Shown: in pieces, positions 1 through 8,204 of the stretch | How positions within the stretch are numbered: the stretch's first letter is position 1 | How the letters are laid out: each line of letters starts with the position of its first letter | Source of the DNA: Stenotrophomonas rhizophila | Lineage (GTDB): Bacteria; Pseudomonadota; Gammaproteobacteria; Xanthomonadales; Xanthomonadaceae | Direction: 5' to 3' | Length of the DNA: 64,000 nt | NCBI RefSeq assembly: GCF_007667275.1 | Contig: NZ_VDQT01000004.1 | Span: forward strand, 372,001-436,000 | Made by a program: the position numbers and the translations under genes | Notes under the pieces: generated by a model | Database searches by the model: none | Seen by the model: the letters and a program-made list of their open reading frames with translations, nothing else | Told to the model about the DNA's origin: nothing

Positions 1-315
1 ATCGCGCTGCAGGCCACGCGCCATCGCGAAGTAGCCGGTGAGCGGATCGGCATCGGCCAGCGCGCGGTAGCGGGCCGGGATGGCGTCGAACAGGAAGGCG
101 GCGTCCAGCACCTGGTCGTACAGACTGAAGTCGTTGCTGGGCGGTACATCCACGCCGGCCTCGCGCTGCAGTTGCCAGTGCGTGGTCCGCAGGCTGGCGG
201 CGGTGTCCTGCAGCGATTCCGCGCTGCTCTGGCCGGACCAGAACGCTTCCAGCGCGCGCTTGAGCTCGCGTTTGGCGCCGATGCGGGGGAAACCCAGGTT
301 GGTAACAGTGGTCAT
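1..315 (-). CDS. metE: Cobalamin-independent methionine synthase, N-terminal part (cut by window start)
   Basis: The reverse strand reads from ATG at 315 to the window edge and gives the first 105 residues. It opens MTTVTNLGFPRIGAKREL, followed by the ALEAFWSG segment; this is the recognisable N-terminus of MetE, which methylates homocysteine to methionine using 5-methyltetrahydropteroyl-triglutamate in the cytosol. The catalytic C-terminal zinc domain lies outside the window. A cobalamin riboswitch about 225 bases upstream fits the known logic that B12 shuts off MetE when the B12-dependent MetH can work. Identification rests on the conserved N-terminus and on the riboswitch context. Confidence 0.93.
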   Translation of the reverse strand, partial: MTTVTNLGFPRIGAKRELKRALEAFWSGQSSAESLQDTAASLRTTHWQLQREAGVDVPPSNDFSLYDQVLDAAFLFDAIPARYRALADADPLTGYFAMARGLQRD

Positions 316-540
316 GGAACGTGTCCTCATTGCGTAGGCATTGAGGAACGAAGGAACTGCGCGGCCACCACGCCATTGCTGCCGTGCCGCCCCGCCAGCG
401 ACCTTCGCCCCCGCGGGCGAACCGGATGCCGCAAGGCGGACGCACGGGGGCAGCGCCACGAAGAGCGCATGGCGTCAGGCCCCGGCAACCTCCCCGCGGA
501 CGTTCCAGGTCGAATCAGGGGACGGTCGTGTCCCCCGGCC

Positions 541-712
541 GGGGCCGGTATTCGGGCTGATGGACACGGGCGCAGGCGCCCACCTAGTACCTGCCGCTTC
601 CCAGGCATGCGCCCAGTGCTGTTGGCAGGATTCGTTTCCATTCACCGCTGCGGGGCAGCTCCGGAATGGGGGCACAAGGCCCCTTCACCGGATTCCCGTT
701 TAAACCCATCCC
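541..712 (-). promoter_or_regulatory. Cobalamin riboswitch upstream of metE
   Basis: On the minus strand the conserved cobalamin-aptamer blocks appear in order: GGGAATCCGGTG (697 to 686), a hairpin, CCGGAGCTGCCCCGCAGCGG (from about 664, the GC-CCGC-core), CACTGGGCG, CCTGGGAAGCGGCAGG, and the B12-box-like end GCCCGAATACCGGCC (about 557 to 543). It is followed by about 225 bases of GC-rich leader with several possible stems before the metE ATG. B12 binding is expected to reduce metE expression; whether through termination or RBS masking cannot be decided by eye. Confidence 0.92.
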
Positions 713-797
713 TTCATCGGCATGAAGAGATGGATACCTTCGGCAAGCACAAGGTAGGCCGAGTCGGGGCGGCGGTCAAGGGGAGGCAGGTCCTGGA

Positions 798-1094
798 TCA
801 GGCGGCGGGCTGATACGGTTCGATGCGAGCCAGCACGTCGGCCAACTCCTCGCGCGCCTTGTCTGCGTCGTACGACATCTGCAGGTTCATCCAAAAGCCC
901 TCGCTGGTACCGAAGAACCGAGCGAGCCGCAGTGCCGTGTCGGCCGTGATGCCCCGGCGCCCGGCGATGATCTCGCTGATCCGAGTCTGTTTCACGTCGA
1001 TCGACTTGGCGAGCCGATACTGGGTCAGGCCGAACGGGGCCAGGAACTCTTCCTGAAGGATCTCACCAGGATGCGGGTAGGGGATGGAACGCAT
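798..1094 (-). CDS. higA: HigA-type antitoxin (XRE family)
   Basis: 98 residues. The N-terminus MRSIPYPHPGEILQEEF is typical of the HigA/VapI group, in which the helix-turn-helix (about residues 22-50, with TQYRLAKSIDVKQTRISEII) both represses its own promoter and binds the toxin. It lies directly after higB in the usual toxin-first order. The reading frame is complete and undamaged. Because the partner toxin is broken, this may now be an orphan repressor of the operon or of other loci; that is inference. Confidence 0.9.
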   Translation of the reverse strand: MRSIPYPHPGEILQEEFLAPFGLTQYRLAKSIDVKQTRISEIIAGRRGITADTALRLARFFGTSEGFWMNLQMSYDADKAREELADVLARIEPYQPAA

Positions 1095-1105
1095 GGCGGC
1101 AGTCC

Positions 1106-1387
1106 TCAGTGGTAATCGCAGATCTCAACATCCGCCGGACCAACGTCCGTTCAGATGAAGCAGATCCGGTACTGGTCGTTGATGCGGATGCTGCATTGCC
1201 CAGCTCGGTCGCCGTGCAGTCGCTCGAGACGATTGGCAGGCGGCACCTTGAGGTCTTCAAGCCGGGTGACGGCATCGAGCATGACCAGCTTTCGCATCGC
1301 GACACGCTGAACGGCCTGGAAGTGCCTGATCCGCTTACCCACAAACAGGCCGCTGGTAGCAACGCAGCGGAACGAGACGATGGCCAT
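1106..1387 (-). pseudogene. higB: HigB toxin with premature stop (TGG to TGA type lesion)
   Basis: The frame starts at ATG 1387 (MAIVSFRC) and shows the RelE-superfamily HigB pattern, including MRKLVMLDAVTRLEDL, NRLERLHGDRAGQ and SIRINDQYRICFI. It stops at TGA 1151-1153 after 79 codons. Reading on in the same frame gives TDVGPADVEICDYH and a stop at 1106-1108, which is exactly the family's C-terminus; family members have Trp where the TGA lies. The lost tail includes the conserved DYH end that, in studied HigB proteins, contributes to the RNase active site. The toxin is probably inactive unless the stop is read through or is a sequencing error. Confidence 0.87.
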
Positions 1388-1410
1388 GAAGCTCTCTTGA
1401 GGAAGAATGC

Positions 1411-1441
1411 TACCGCTATCCGATAGTACCGTCAAGCGGTA
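1411..1441. promoter_or_regulatory. Probable higBA operator
   Basis: Just upstream of the toxin start lie nested inverted repeats: CTATC-C-GATAG at 1416-1426, TACCG-5-CGGTA at 1427-1441, and outer arms TACCGC (1411-1416) and GCGGTA (1436-1441). This position suits autoregulation by HigA. Assignment is by location and symmetry only. Confidence 0.45.
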
Positions 1442-1644
1442 TTAAAAAGCTCCGCAAGATGCTCTGTATGCATGCGGGCGTGTGGCCTCACATGCTGCGC
1501 AACATCTGGCCGCGTAAACGCAACCCGTGTCACGACATCAAAATTGCGTAATGAAATCCGCTTTTCGAGAGGCTGCATCTAAAACAAAGCGAGCGCCTGC
1601 ATCCGAGCGCCCACTTGCCGCGTATCTCTCTCCAGCAACCTCCC

Positions 1645-2436
1645 ATGGAAACCGGCATGCGCCGCCTCCCTCTCAGCTCCGCTGTACTGCTTCTGCTGCT
1701 GTTCCCGTTGCTGGCGCCTGCCCAGGCCGTGCAGCGGCAGGAAGGGCGCGCGTTCGCTGCGGATGGTGGCGCGTTGCTCTATCGCGAGACGCACTGGCTG
1801 CAGGGCCCGCCCGAGGCGTTGTCACGCTTGGTGCTGTACCGCTGCCCGGACGGTCGCCCCTTCGCGCGCAAGTGGATGACGCCGCAGGGCAGCCCGCAGA
1901 CGCCGGATTTCGCGCTGGAGGACGGCCGCGACGGCTACCAGGAAGGCGTGCGTGGTAATGGTGCGGCGCGCACGGTGTATGTGCGTGCCACTTCGGACGC
2001 CAAGCCGGTCAGCCGCGCCTTGGAGGTGCCCGCGGGCGCGGTGGTTGATGCCGGCTTCGATGCGGCCGTGCGGCGGCATTGGTCAGACCTGCTCGAAGGG
2101 CAGCCGGTAGCGTTCCAGTTCCTGCTGCCCAGTCGCCAGAGGCTGGTGCCGTTGAAGCTGCAGCGCACTGGCGCGCTCACCTGGAAAGGCCAGCCGGCAC
2201 AGCAGCTGCAGATGAAACTGGATGCCTGGTTCGGCTTCGCGGTGCCGGCGGTGACGCTGGTCTACGCCAGCAACGACCAGCGCCTGTTGGAGTTCCGCGG
2301 CACCGGCAATGTGCGTGACCGGGGCGGGCGCTACCCGCAGGTGCGCGTTGAATTTCCTACGGCCCCGGTCGCCGCCCCGGCGGCAGAGCTTGCCACGGCG
2401 CGGGAGCAGGCCTTGGTGAAGACATGCGACAGCTGA
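1645..2436 (+). CDS. Secreted protein of unknown function upstream of the sigma factor
   Basis: About 263 residues if ATG 1645 is used; ATG 1657 (MRRLPLSS) is an equally good start because the signal peptide begins there. The leader has a Leu-rich core (AVLLLLLFPLLAPAQA) with an Ala-x-Ala cleavage site, so export to the periplasm is likely. The mature part has no motif I recognise. It ends 70 bases before the ECF sigma gene and points the same way, so it may belong to the same stress regulon. No cysteine pair or catalytic motif is evident. Confidence 0.7.
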   Translation: METGMRRLPLSSAVLLLLLFPLLAPAQAVQRQEGRAFAADGGALLYRETHWLQGPPEALSRLVLYRCPDGRPFARKWMTPQGSPQTPDFALEDGRDGYQEGVRGNGAARTVYVRATSDAKPVSRALEVPAGAVVDAGFDAAVRRHWSDLLEGQPVAFQFLLPSRQRLVPLKLQRTGALTWKGQPAQQLQMKLDAWFGFAVPAVTLVYASNDQRLLEFRGTGNVRDRGGRYPQVRVEFPTAPVAAPAAELATAREQALVKTCDS

Positions 2437-2506
2437 TGACCCTCTTGCAGCCAATCGCCAGAGCAACGACCATGCAGGTTCGCTCCCTGCCGACGTTGAG
2501 CCTGCG

Positions 2507-3076
2507 ATGCCCGAGCTGGATGCTTCAGATACCGCCGCGTCAGCACGCCTTGACCGGCTCCTGGTCCAGGTGGCCGGGGGCGACCGCCAGGCGTTCGAGT
2601 CCGTTTACCAGCTCGCCTCGGGCCGGCTGTTCGCGATCTGCCTGCACACCCTGCGCGATCGTGGCGATGCCGAAGAGGTCCTGCAGGATGTCTTCACCAC
2701 GGTCTGGCGCAAAGCGACCCAGTTCGATGCCACGCGGGCGTCGGCCATGACCTGGCTGTCGATGATGGCGCGCAACCGCGCGATCGACCGGCTGCGGGCC
2801 GCGCCGCCGCGGGCGCTGGACGACCTGTCGGTGGCCGAGGAGATTCCCGATTTCGCGCCGCAACCGGGGCAGGTGGCCGAGCACGCCTCCGACCGCGCGC
2901 GCCTGGACACATGCCTGGATACCCTGGAGCCGCGTCGCCGCTCGCTGATCCGCAGCGCGTTCCTGCACGGCGCCAGTTATGAAGAACTGGCCCGCCGCAT
3001 CGGTTCGCCGCTGGGGTCGGTGAAGAGCTGGATCCGCCGCGGGCTGGGCCAACTACGGGTGTGCCTGGAACGATGA
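2507..3076 (+). CDS. ECF-family RNA polymerase sigma factor
   Basis: 189 residues with sigma region 2 at about 30-95 (DAEEVLQDVFTTVWRKA, then TWLSMMARNRAIDRLR) and region 4 at about 135-185, ending in a helix-turn-helix (SYEELARRIGSPLGSVKSW). Its last bases overlap the next gene as ATGA, which codes for a membrane anti-sigma factor. The pair resembles SigK/RskA. It very likely drives the downstream lipid-modification operon and perhaps its own promoter, but I could not fix a matching promoter motif by eye. Confidence 0.92.
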   Translation: MPELDASDTAASARLDRLLVQVAGGDRQAFESVYQLASGRLFAICLHTLRDRGDAEEVLQDVFTTVWRKATQFDATRASAMTWLSMMARNRAIDRLRAAPPRALDDLSVAEEIPDFAPQPGQVAEHASDRARLDTCLDTLEPRRRSLIRSAFLHGASYEELARRIGSPLGSVKSWIRRGLGQLRVCLER

Positions 3077-3849
3077 ACATCCGCGACCTTCACGACATCG
3101 AAGACGGGCAGCCGCCCAGTGCCGACATCCTCGCCGGCGAATACGTGCTGGGCGTGCACGACGCCGCCGAGCGGCGCCAGATTGAACAGCGCATCGCCAC
3201 CGATCCCGGCTTCGCCCGGCTGGTCGAGCAGTGGCAGGTCCGGCTTGCGCCGCTGCTGGAGGAACTGGGCAGTGAAGCGGTGCCGGCGCACCTGTGGCCG
3301 CGTATCCGCAGCGAGCTGGGCTGGCCGGCGGTGTCGGCCGCGCCGAAGCTGTGGCAGCGCACCGGGTTCTGGCAGGGCATGACCGCCCTGGCCGCCGCCA
3401 TTGCGCTGGTGGCGGTGTTCAACCGCCAGGTGCTGCCGCCGACCGCACCGACCACACCGGTCGCGGTGACGCCGACGCCGACGCCGACCCCGGCCGAGCC
3501 GGAACAGGCCACCAAGCCGGTCACGCCGCTGCTGCACGACGACGGCACGCCCGGCTGGCTGGCGTCGGTGGACAAGGCGCAGGGCAAGGTACTGATGGTG
3601 CCGGTGCCGGCACCGGCCGACTCGGCCGGTCGCGCACCGGAGCTGTGGCTGATTCCGGCCGGTGGCGCGCCGCGTTCGCTCGGCCTGGTGTCGATCAACC
3701 GCGCGCATACCGTGGCCGTGCCGGACGCGTTGCGTGATGTCCTCGTGAACGGCTCGGTGCTGGCGATCACGCTGGAACCGGCCAGCGGTGCGCCGCAGGG
3801 CATCCCGACCGGTCCGGTCATTGCCAAGGGCGACATCGCCAACCTGTAA
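3073..3849 (+). CDS. RskA-like membrane anti-sigma factor
   Basis: 258 residues from ATG 3073, which overlaps the sigma stop (ATGA). The cytoplasmic N-terminal domain (about 1-90, LAGEYVLGVHDAAERRQIEQ) matches the RskA anti-sigma pattern rather than the zinc-binding ChrR type, since no HxxxCxxC is present. One membrane helix follows at about 99-117, then a Thr/Pro linker with a repeated TPTPTP run, then an extracytoplasmic RskA-type domain. It should hold the upstream sigma factor inactive until an envelope signal arrives. The signal is unknown. Confidence 0.9.
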   Translation: MNIRDLHDIEDGQPPSADILAGEYVLGVHDAAERRQIEQRIATDPGFARLVEQWQVRLAPLLEELGSEAVPAHLWPRIRSELGWPAVSAAPKLWQRTGFWQGMTALAAAIALVAVFNRQVLPPTAPTTPVAVTPTPTPTPAEPEQATKPVTPLLHDDGTPGWLASVDKAQGKVLMVPVPAPADSAGRAPELWLIPAGGAPRSLGLVSINRAHTVAVPDALRDVLVNGSVLAITLEPASGAPQGIPTGPVIAKGDIANL

Positions 3850-3853
3850 TCGA

Positions 3854-3887
3854 CACCCCTTCCGGAAACTTTTTTTCGGAAGGGGTG
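3854..3887. terminator. Strong hairpin after the anti-sigma gene
   Basis: Arms CACCCCTTCCG (3854-3864) and CGGAAGGGGTG (3877-3887) form an 11-bp stem; the T run lies in the loop rather than after the stem. It may attenuate or partly terminate transcription between the sigma/anti-sigma pair and the desaturase, or act as an operator. Confidence 0.5.
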
Positions 3888-3944
3888 CATCCAAACGCCA
3901 CGGACCTGCGTATCTCCTGATGAACCACCCAGGAGAAGCGCGAC

Positions 3945-4904
3945 ATGCGGTCCCGTTCCACCCCCGATCACCCCGGTCGCGCCCCGCGCGGCCCTTGGGC
4001 CACCGTGGTGCGCTGGTTCGACACCGGTGCGTCCGCGCCGGTGGCGGGCAGCGATGGGAACCGCGTGGACTGGCTGCGTGCGATCCCCTTCGTGGCCATG
4101 CACCTGGCCTGCCTGGCGGTGATCTGGGTGGGGGTGTCGTGGGTGGCGGTGGGCGTGGCGCTGGCGCTGTACGCGCTGCGGATGTTCGCCATCACCGCCT
4201 TCTACCATCGCTACTTCGCGCACCGCACCTTCCGCACCTCGCGCGCGGTGCAGTTCCTGTTCGCGGTGATCGGCGCGGCCAGCGTGCAGCGCGGTCCGCT
4301 GTGGTGGGCCGCACACCACCGCAACCACCACCGCCACACCGAAACCGCCGCGGACCCGCATTCGCCCACGGTGCACGGCTTCTGGTGGAGCCACATGGGC
4401 TGGTTCCTCACTACCGAAGGCTTCCGCACCGACTGGGCGCGCATTCCCGACCTGGTGAAGTACCCGGAACTGCGCTGGCTGGACCGCTTCGACACCCTGG
4501 TGCCGATCGCCCTGGCCGCTGCGTTGTTCGGGCTGGGCGCGCTGCTGGAACGGGTGGCGCCCGGGCTGGGCACCAGCGGCGGGCAGATGCTGGTGTGGGG
4601 CTTCTTCATCTCCACGGTGGTGCTGTTCCACGCCACGGTGACCATCAACTCGCTGGCCCACCGCTTCGGCACACGCCGGTTCGCCACCGGCGATGACAGC
4701 CGCAACAACCTGTGGCTGGCCCTGCTCACCTTCGGCGAGGGCTGGCACAACAACCACCACTTCTTCCCGGGCACCGCGCGCCAAGGCTTCTACTGGTGGG
4801 AAGTGGACCTCACCTGGTACGGGCTGCGCGCGATGGCCGCGCTGGGCCTGGTGCGCGACCTCAAACCGGTGCCGGCCTGGGTGCTGGCCAAGGCGGAGCA
4901 CTGA
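3945..4904 (+). CDS. Membrane fatty acid (acyl-CoA/lipid) desaturase
   Basis: 319 residues with the three histidine boxes of membrane di-iron desaturases: HRYFAHR (88-94), HHRNHHRHTE (124-133) and HNNHH (268-272). Hydrophobic segments lie at about 45-78 and 180-235. The layout matches delta-9 type acyl-CoA desaturases, which insert a cis double bond using O2. It begins the block of lipid-modifying genes behind the ECF sigma pair, and the next ATG follows its stop after one base. The unsaturated chains it makes are the natural substrates of the two methyltransferases downstream. The exact position of desaturation cannot be read from sequence. Confidence 0.9.
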   Translation: MRSRSTPDHPGRAPRGPWATVVRWFDTGASAPVAGSDGNRVDWLRAIPFVAMHLACLAVIWVGVSWVAVGVALALYALRMFAITAFYHRYFAHRTFRTSRAVQFLFAVIGAASVQRGPLWWAAHHRNHHRHTETAADPHSPTVHGFWWSHMGWFLTTEGFRTDWARIPDLVKYPELRWLDRFDTLVPIALAAALFGLGALLERVAPGLGTSGGQMLVWGFFISTVVLFHATVTINSLAHRFGTRRFATGDDSRNNLWLALLTFGEGWHNNHHFFPGTARQGFYWWEVDLTWYGLRAMAALGLVRDLKPVPAWVLAKAEH

Positions 4905-4905
4905 C

Positions 4906-6186
4906 ATGCGCATCGCCGTGATCGGATCGGGCATCGCTGGATTGGCCAGCGCCTGGTGGCTGAGCCAGCGCCATGAGGTCACCCTGTTCGAAGCCAACGA
5001 TTATCTGGGCGGCCACACCCACACCCACCAGGTCGAGGTGGACGGCCAGGTGCACGCGGTGGACACCGGCTTCATCGTGTTCAACCCGACCCACTACCCG
5101 TTGCTGACCGCGCTGTTCGACGATCTGGACGTCGCATCTCAGCCCACCACCATGAGCTTTTCGGTGCACAGCGAGCGCAGCGGCGTGGAGTACAACGCCA
5201 CCTCGCTGGACACCCTGTTCTGCCAGCGCCGAAACCTGGTCTCGCCGCGCTTCTGGGGCATGCTGCGCGACCTGCGCCGCTTCTACCGCGAGGCGCCGGC
5301 GTTGCTGCACAGCGCCGACGAAGGGCCCTCGCTGGGCGAATTCCTCGACGCAGGCCGCTACGGCGGCGCCTTCATCCAGGAGCACCTGCTGCCGATGGCG
5401 TCGGCCCTGTGGTCCGCACCCATCGCCAGCCTGGCCCACTTCCCGGCACGGTACCTGGTGCAGTTCATGGCCAACCACCAGATGCTCCAAGTCAGTGGGC
5501 GGCCGGAGTGGCGGGTGGTGAGCGGCGGCTCGGCGCGCTACGTGGACGCACTGCGTCGGCGATGGCGGGTGCGCGAGCGGCTGGAAAGCCGCGTGCTGGG
5601 CGTGGAGCGGCATGAGCACGGTGTGCGCGTGCTCACCGCCGAAGGCCTGGAAGGCTTCGACCAGCTGGTACTGGCCTGCCACAGTGACCAGGCGCTGGCG
5701 TTGCTGTCCGACGCGGACGCCTGCGAACGCAGCGTGCTCGGCGCGATCGGCTACCAGCCCAACGAAGTGGTGCTGCACACCGACGCCCGCCTGCTGCCGC
5801 GCAACCGCAAGGCATGGGCCGCGTGGAACGCGCACGTGCCGCGCGATCCGATGGCACCGTGCTCGGTCAGCTACTGCATGAACCTGCTGCAGGGCATCGA
5901 CACGCCCACGCCGCTGGTGGTCACGCTCAACCGCACCGAGGCCATCGACCCGGCGAAGGTGCTGCGCACGCTGCACTATGCGCACCCGGTGCACGACCAC
6001 GACATGGTCCGCGCGCAGGCCCGCTGGACCGAAGTGCAGGGCAGGCGCCGCACCTGGTTTGCCGGTGCCTACTGGGGCTGGGGCTTCCACGAGGACGGCA
6101 TCCGCAGTGCACGGCGGGTGGTGGACGCGCTGCAGTCGCTGGACGCCGAAGCCTACTGGCCGCTGTCGCAGGGGGTGTCGGCATGA
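4906..6186 (+). CDS. FAD-dependent amine-oxidase-like flavoprotein
   Basis: 426 residues starting MRIAVIGSGIAG with a Rossmann dinucleotide fold (GxGxxG at 7-12), then LFEANDYLGGHTHTH, the FAD-contact pattern of the amine oxidase/desaturase flavoprotein superfamily. The start at 4906 leaves one base after the desaturase stop and is the only one that begins at the nucleotide-binding strand. It overlaps the next gene by ATGA. Such proteins regularly accompany DUF1365 and CFA-like genes in photooxidative-stress clusters, and one relative dehydrogenates methylated fatty acyl chains during furan fatty acid synthesis. Assigning this reaction here is inference. Confidence 0.85.
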   Translation: MRIAVIGSGIAGLASAWWLSQRHEVTLFEANDYLGGHTHTHQVEVDGQVHAVDTGFIVFNPTHYPLLTALFDDLDVASQPTTMSFSVHSERSGVEYNATSLDTLFCQRRNLVSPRFWGMLRDLRRFYREAPALLHSADEGPSLGEFLDAGRYGGAFIQEHLLPMASALWSAPIASLAHFPARYLVQFMANHQMLQVSGRPEWRVVSGGSARYVDALRRRWRVRERLESRVLGVERHEHGVRVLTAEGLEGFDQLVLACHSDQALALLSDADACERSVLGAIGYQPNEVVLHTDARLLPRNRKAWAAWNAHVPRDPMAPCSVSYCMNLLQGIDTPTPLVVTLNRTEAIDPAKVLRTLHYAHPVHDHDMVRAQARWTEVQGRRRTWFAGAYWGWGFHEDGIRSARRVVDALQSLDAEAYWPLSQGVSA

Positions 6187-6950
6187 CCGCCAGTGCGATC
6201 TACCGGGGCCGCATGCAGCACCGCCGCCATGCACCGCAGGCCCATGCCTTTACCTACCCGGTCGCGCAGCTGCTGCTGGACCTGGATGAGCTGGACACGC
6301 TGTTCGAACGCCGCTGGCTGTGGTCGGTGGGCCGCCGCAACCTGGCCGAGTTCCGCCGCAGCGATTACCTGGGCGACCCGGACCAGCCCCTGGCCGGTGC
6401 GGTGCGGGCACGCATCACCGAGGCAATGGGACGCGCACCGTCCGGCCCGATCCGCCTGCTGACCCACCTGCGCTACGCCGGGCATGTGTTCAATCCGGTG
6501 AGCTTCTACTACTGCTACGCGGCCGACGGCACCACGCTGGACTGCATCGTGGCCGAGATCACCAATACCCCGTGGAAAGAGCGCCATGCTTACGTGCTGC
6601 CGGTGACGGAAGCGGATGCACACGGCCGCGCGCTCGGCTGGAGCTTCGACAAGCGCTTCCACGTTTCGCCGTTCATGCCCATGGACTGCCACTACCACTG
6701 GCGTTTCACCGCGCCCGGCGACGACCTGCGCGTGCACATGCAGGTGTGGCGCGACGGCCAGCGCCAGTTCGACGCCGACCTGGCCCTGCAGCGCCACCCG
6801 CTCGACGGCCGCGGCCTGGCCGCCGTGCTGCTGCGCTATCCCTTGATGACGCTGCAGGTGGTGGTGGCCATCCACTGGCAGGCGCTGCGCCTGTGGCTGA
6901 AACGCACCCCTGTCCACGACCACCCTTCGATTGCCGGAAAGCAACCATGA
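6183..6950 (+). CDS. DUF1365 protein of the lipid-modification operon
   Basis: 255 residues. Diagnostic DUF1365 motifs are HRRHAPQAHAFTYPV near the N-terminus, LLTHLRYAGHVFNPVSFYYC in the middle and KRFHVSPFMPMD later. It has a hydrophobic C-terminal stretch but no signal peptide. ATGA overlaps at both ends indicate translational coupling with the flavoprotein and the CFA synthase. The family is a constant companion of CFA-like methyltransferases, yet its biochemical role is unsettled. Confidence 0.9.
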   Translation: MTASAIYRGRMQHRRHAPQAHAFTYPVAQLLLDLDELDTLFERRWLWSVGRRNLAEFRRSDYLGDPDQPLAGAVRARITEAMGRAPSGPIRLLTHLRYAGHVFNPVSFYYCYAADGTTLDCIVAEITNTPWKERHAYVLPVTEADAHGRALGWSFDKRFHVSPFMPMDCHYHWRFTAPGDDLRVHMQVWRDGQRQFDADLALQRHPLDGRGLAAVLLRYPLMTLQVVVAIHWQALRLWLKRTPVHDHPSIAGKQP

Positions 6951-8203
6951 ACGACATGACCCGACCGCTGGCCCTGCCGCAGCCGAGCGCGCTGGAAGCC
7001 TTCCTGCGCCGGCGCCTGCTGGCCCAGCTCGCGCCCCTGAAGGGTGGCCGCCTGCAACTGCGCGACGCACTGGGCGATGTCACCCTCGGCGAGGCCGATG
7101 CAGCACTGCAGGTCACCGTGTGGGTCGACCACCCCGCGTTCTACCGCGCGGTCGCCGCGCAGGGCAGTGTCGGCGCGGGCGAAGCCTACATCCGCGGCGA
7201 GTGGCGCTGCGACAACCTGGTGGCCCTGGTGCAGCTGCTGGTGCGCAACCGCGCGCTGCTCGACGGCATGGAGCGCGGCCCGGCGCGGCTGGGCGGCTGG
7301 CTGCTGCAGGGCTGGAACCGGCTGCGCCGCAACACCCGCGAAGGCAGCCGGCGCAACATCGCCGCGCATTATGACCTGGGCAATGCGTTCTTCTCGCTGT
7401 TCCTCTCCAGCGACCTGATGTATTCCTCGGCGCTGTATGCCGAACCCGGCGATACGCTGGAAGTGGCCTCGCAGCGCAAGCTGGCGCGCATCTGCGACCA
7501 GTTGCGCCTGCAACCCTGCGACCGCGTGATCGAGATCGGCACCGGCTGGGGCGGCTTTGCGGTGTACGCGGCGCTCCACCATGGCTGCCACGTCACCACC
7601 ACCACCATCTCCAGGGAGCAGTACGCCCTGGCCACCGAACGCGTGGCCAGGGCGGGACTGCAGGACCGGGTGACCGTACTGCTGAAGGACTACCGCGACC
7701 TCGACGGGCAGTACGACAAACTGGTCTCGATCGAGATGATCGAGGCCATCGGCGCGCAGTACCTGGACACCTACTTCGCCACGCTGACCCGCCTGCTCAA
7801 GCCGGACGGGCTGGCCATGCTGCAGGCGATCACCATCGAAGACGAGCGCTACGAGCAGGCGCGGCGCAGCGTGGACTACATCAAGCGGTTCGTGTTCCCC
7901 GGCAGTTTCATTCCCTCGCTGCACGCCATGCTGGGCGCGAAGACGCGCAGCAGCGACCTGCAGCTGATCGGCCAGCATGACTTCGGTCAGTCCTACGCGC
8001 TCACGCTGCGCGCATGGCGCCGCCGCTTCCTGTCGCAGCTGACGGCGGTACGCGCACAGGGCTTCGACGAGCGGTTCATCCGCCTGTGGGAGTTCTACCT
8101 GGCCTACTGCGAGGGCGGTTTCCTGGAGCGCTCCATCGGCGTGTCGCAGCTGCTGCTGGCGCGGCCCGGCTACCGGCCGGCGCCGATCGAGGGAACCCAC
8201 TGA
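6947..8203 (+). CDS. cfa: Cyclopropane-fatty-acyl-phospholipid synthase family methyltransferase
   Basis: 418 residues. An N-terminal lipid-binding domain (about 15-135) is followed by HYDLGN (141-146), the SAM loop EIGTGWGG (196-203), and YDKLVSIEMIEAIG, all standard for CFA synthases. The family uses SAM to add a methylene (cyclopropane) or methyl group across the double bond of a phospholipid acyl chain at the membrane. It is the first of two CFA-like enzymes in this operon. GTG of the next gene follows its stop by one base. Confidence 0.93.
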   Translation: MNDMTRPLALPQPSALEAFLRRRLLAQLAPLKGGRLQLRDALGDVTLGEADAALQVTVWVDHPAFYRAVAAQGSVGAGEAYIRGEWRCDNLVALVQLLVRNRALLDGMERGPARLGGWLLQGWNRLRRNTREGSRRNIAAHYDLGNAFFSLFLSSDLMYSSALYAEPGDTLEVASQRKLARICDQLRLQPCDRVIEIGTGWGGFAVYAALHHGCHVTTTTISREQYALATERVARAGLQDRVTVLLKDYRDLDGQYDKLVSIEMIEAIGAQYLDTYFATLTRLLKPDGLAMLQAITIEDERYEQARRSVDYIKRFVFPGSFIPSLHAMLGAKTRSSDLQLIGQHDFGQSYALTLRAWRRRFLSQLTAVRAQGFDERFIRLWEFYLAYCEGGFLERSIGVSQLLLARPGYRPAPIEGTH

Positions 8204-8204
8204 C

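Noticed and set aside
172..813. Plus-strand open frame across the metE leader
   Set aside because: It runs antisense over the riboswitch and metE; the translation resembles nothing and the structured RNA explains the conservation.
3090..4997. Long minus-strand open frame of 635 codons opposite the anti-sigma and desaturase genes
   Set aside because: Its translation is Arg/Gly/His-rich with no domain, and the plus strand encodes clear families with histidine boxes. It is a GC-rich shadow frame.
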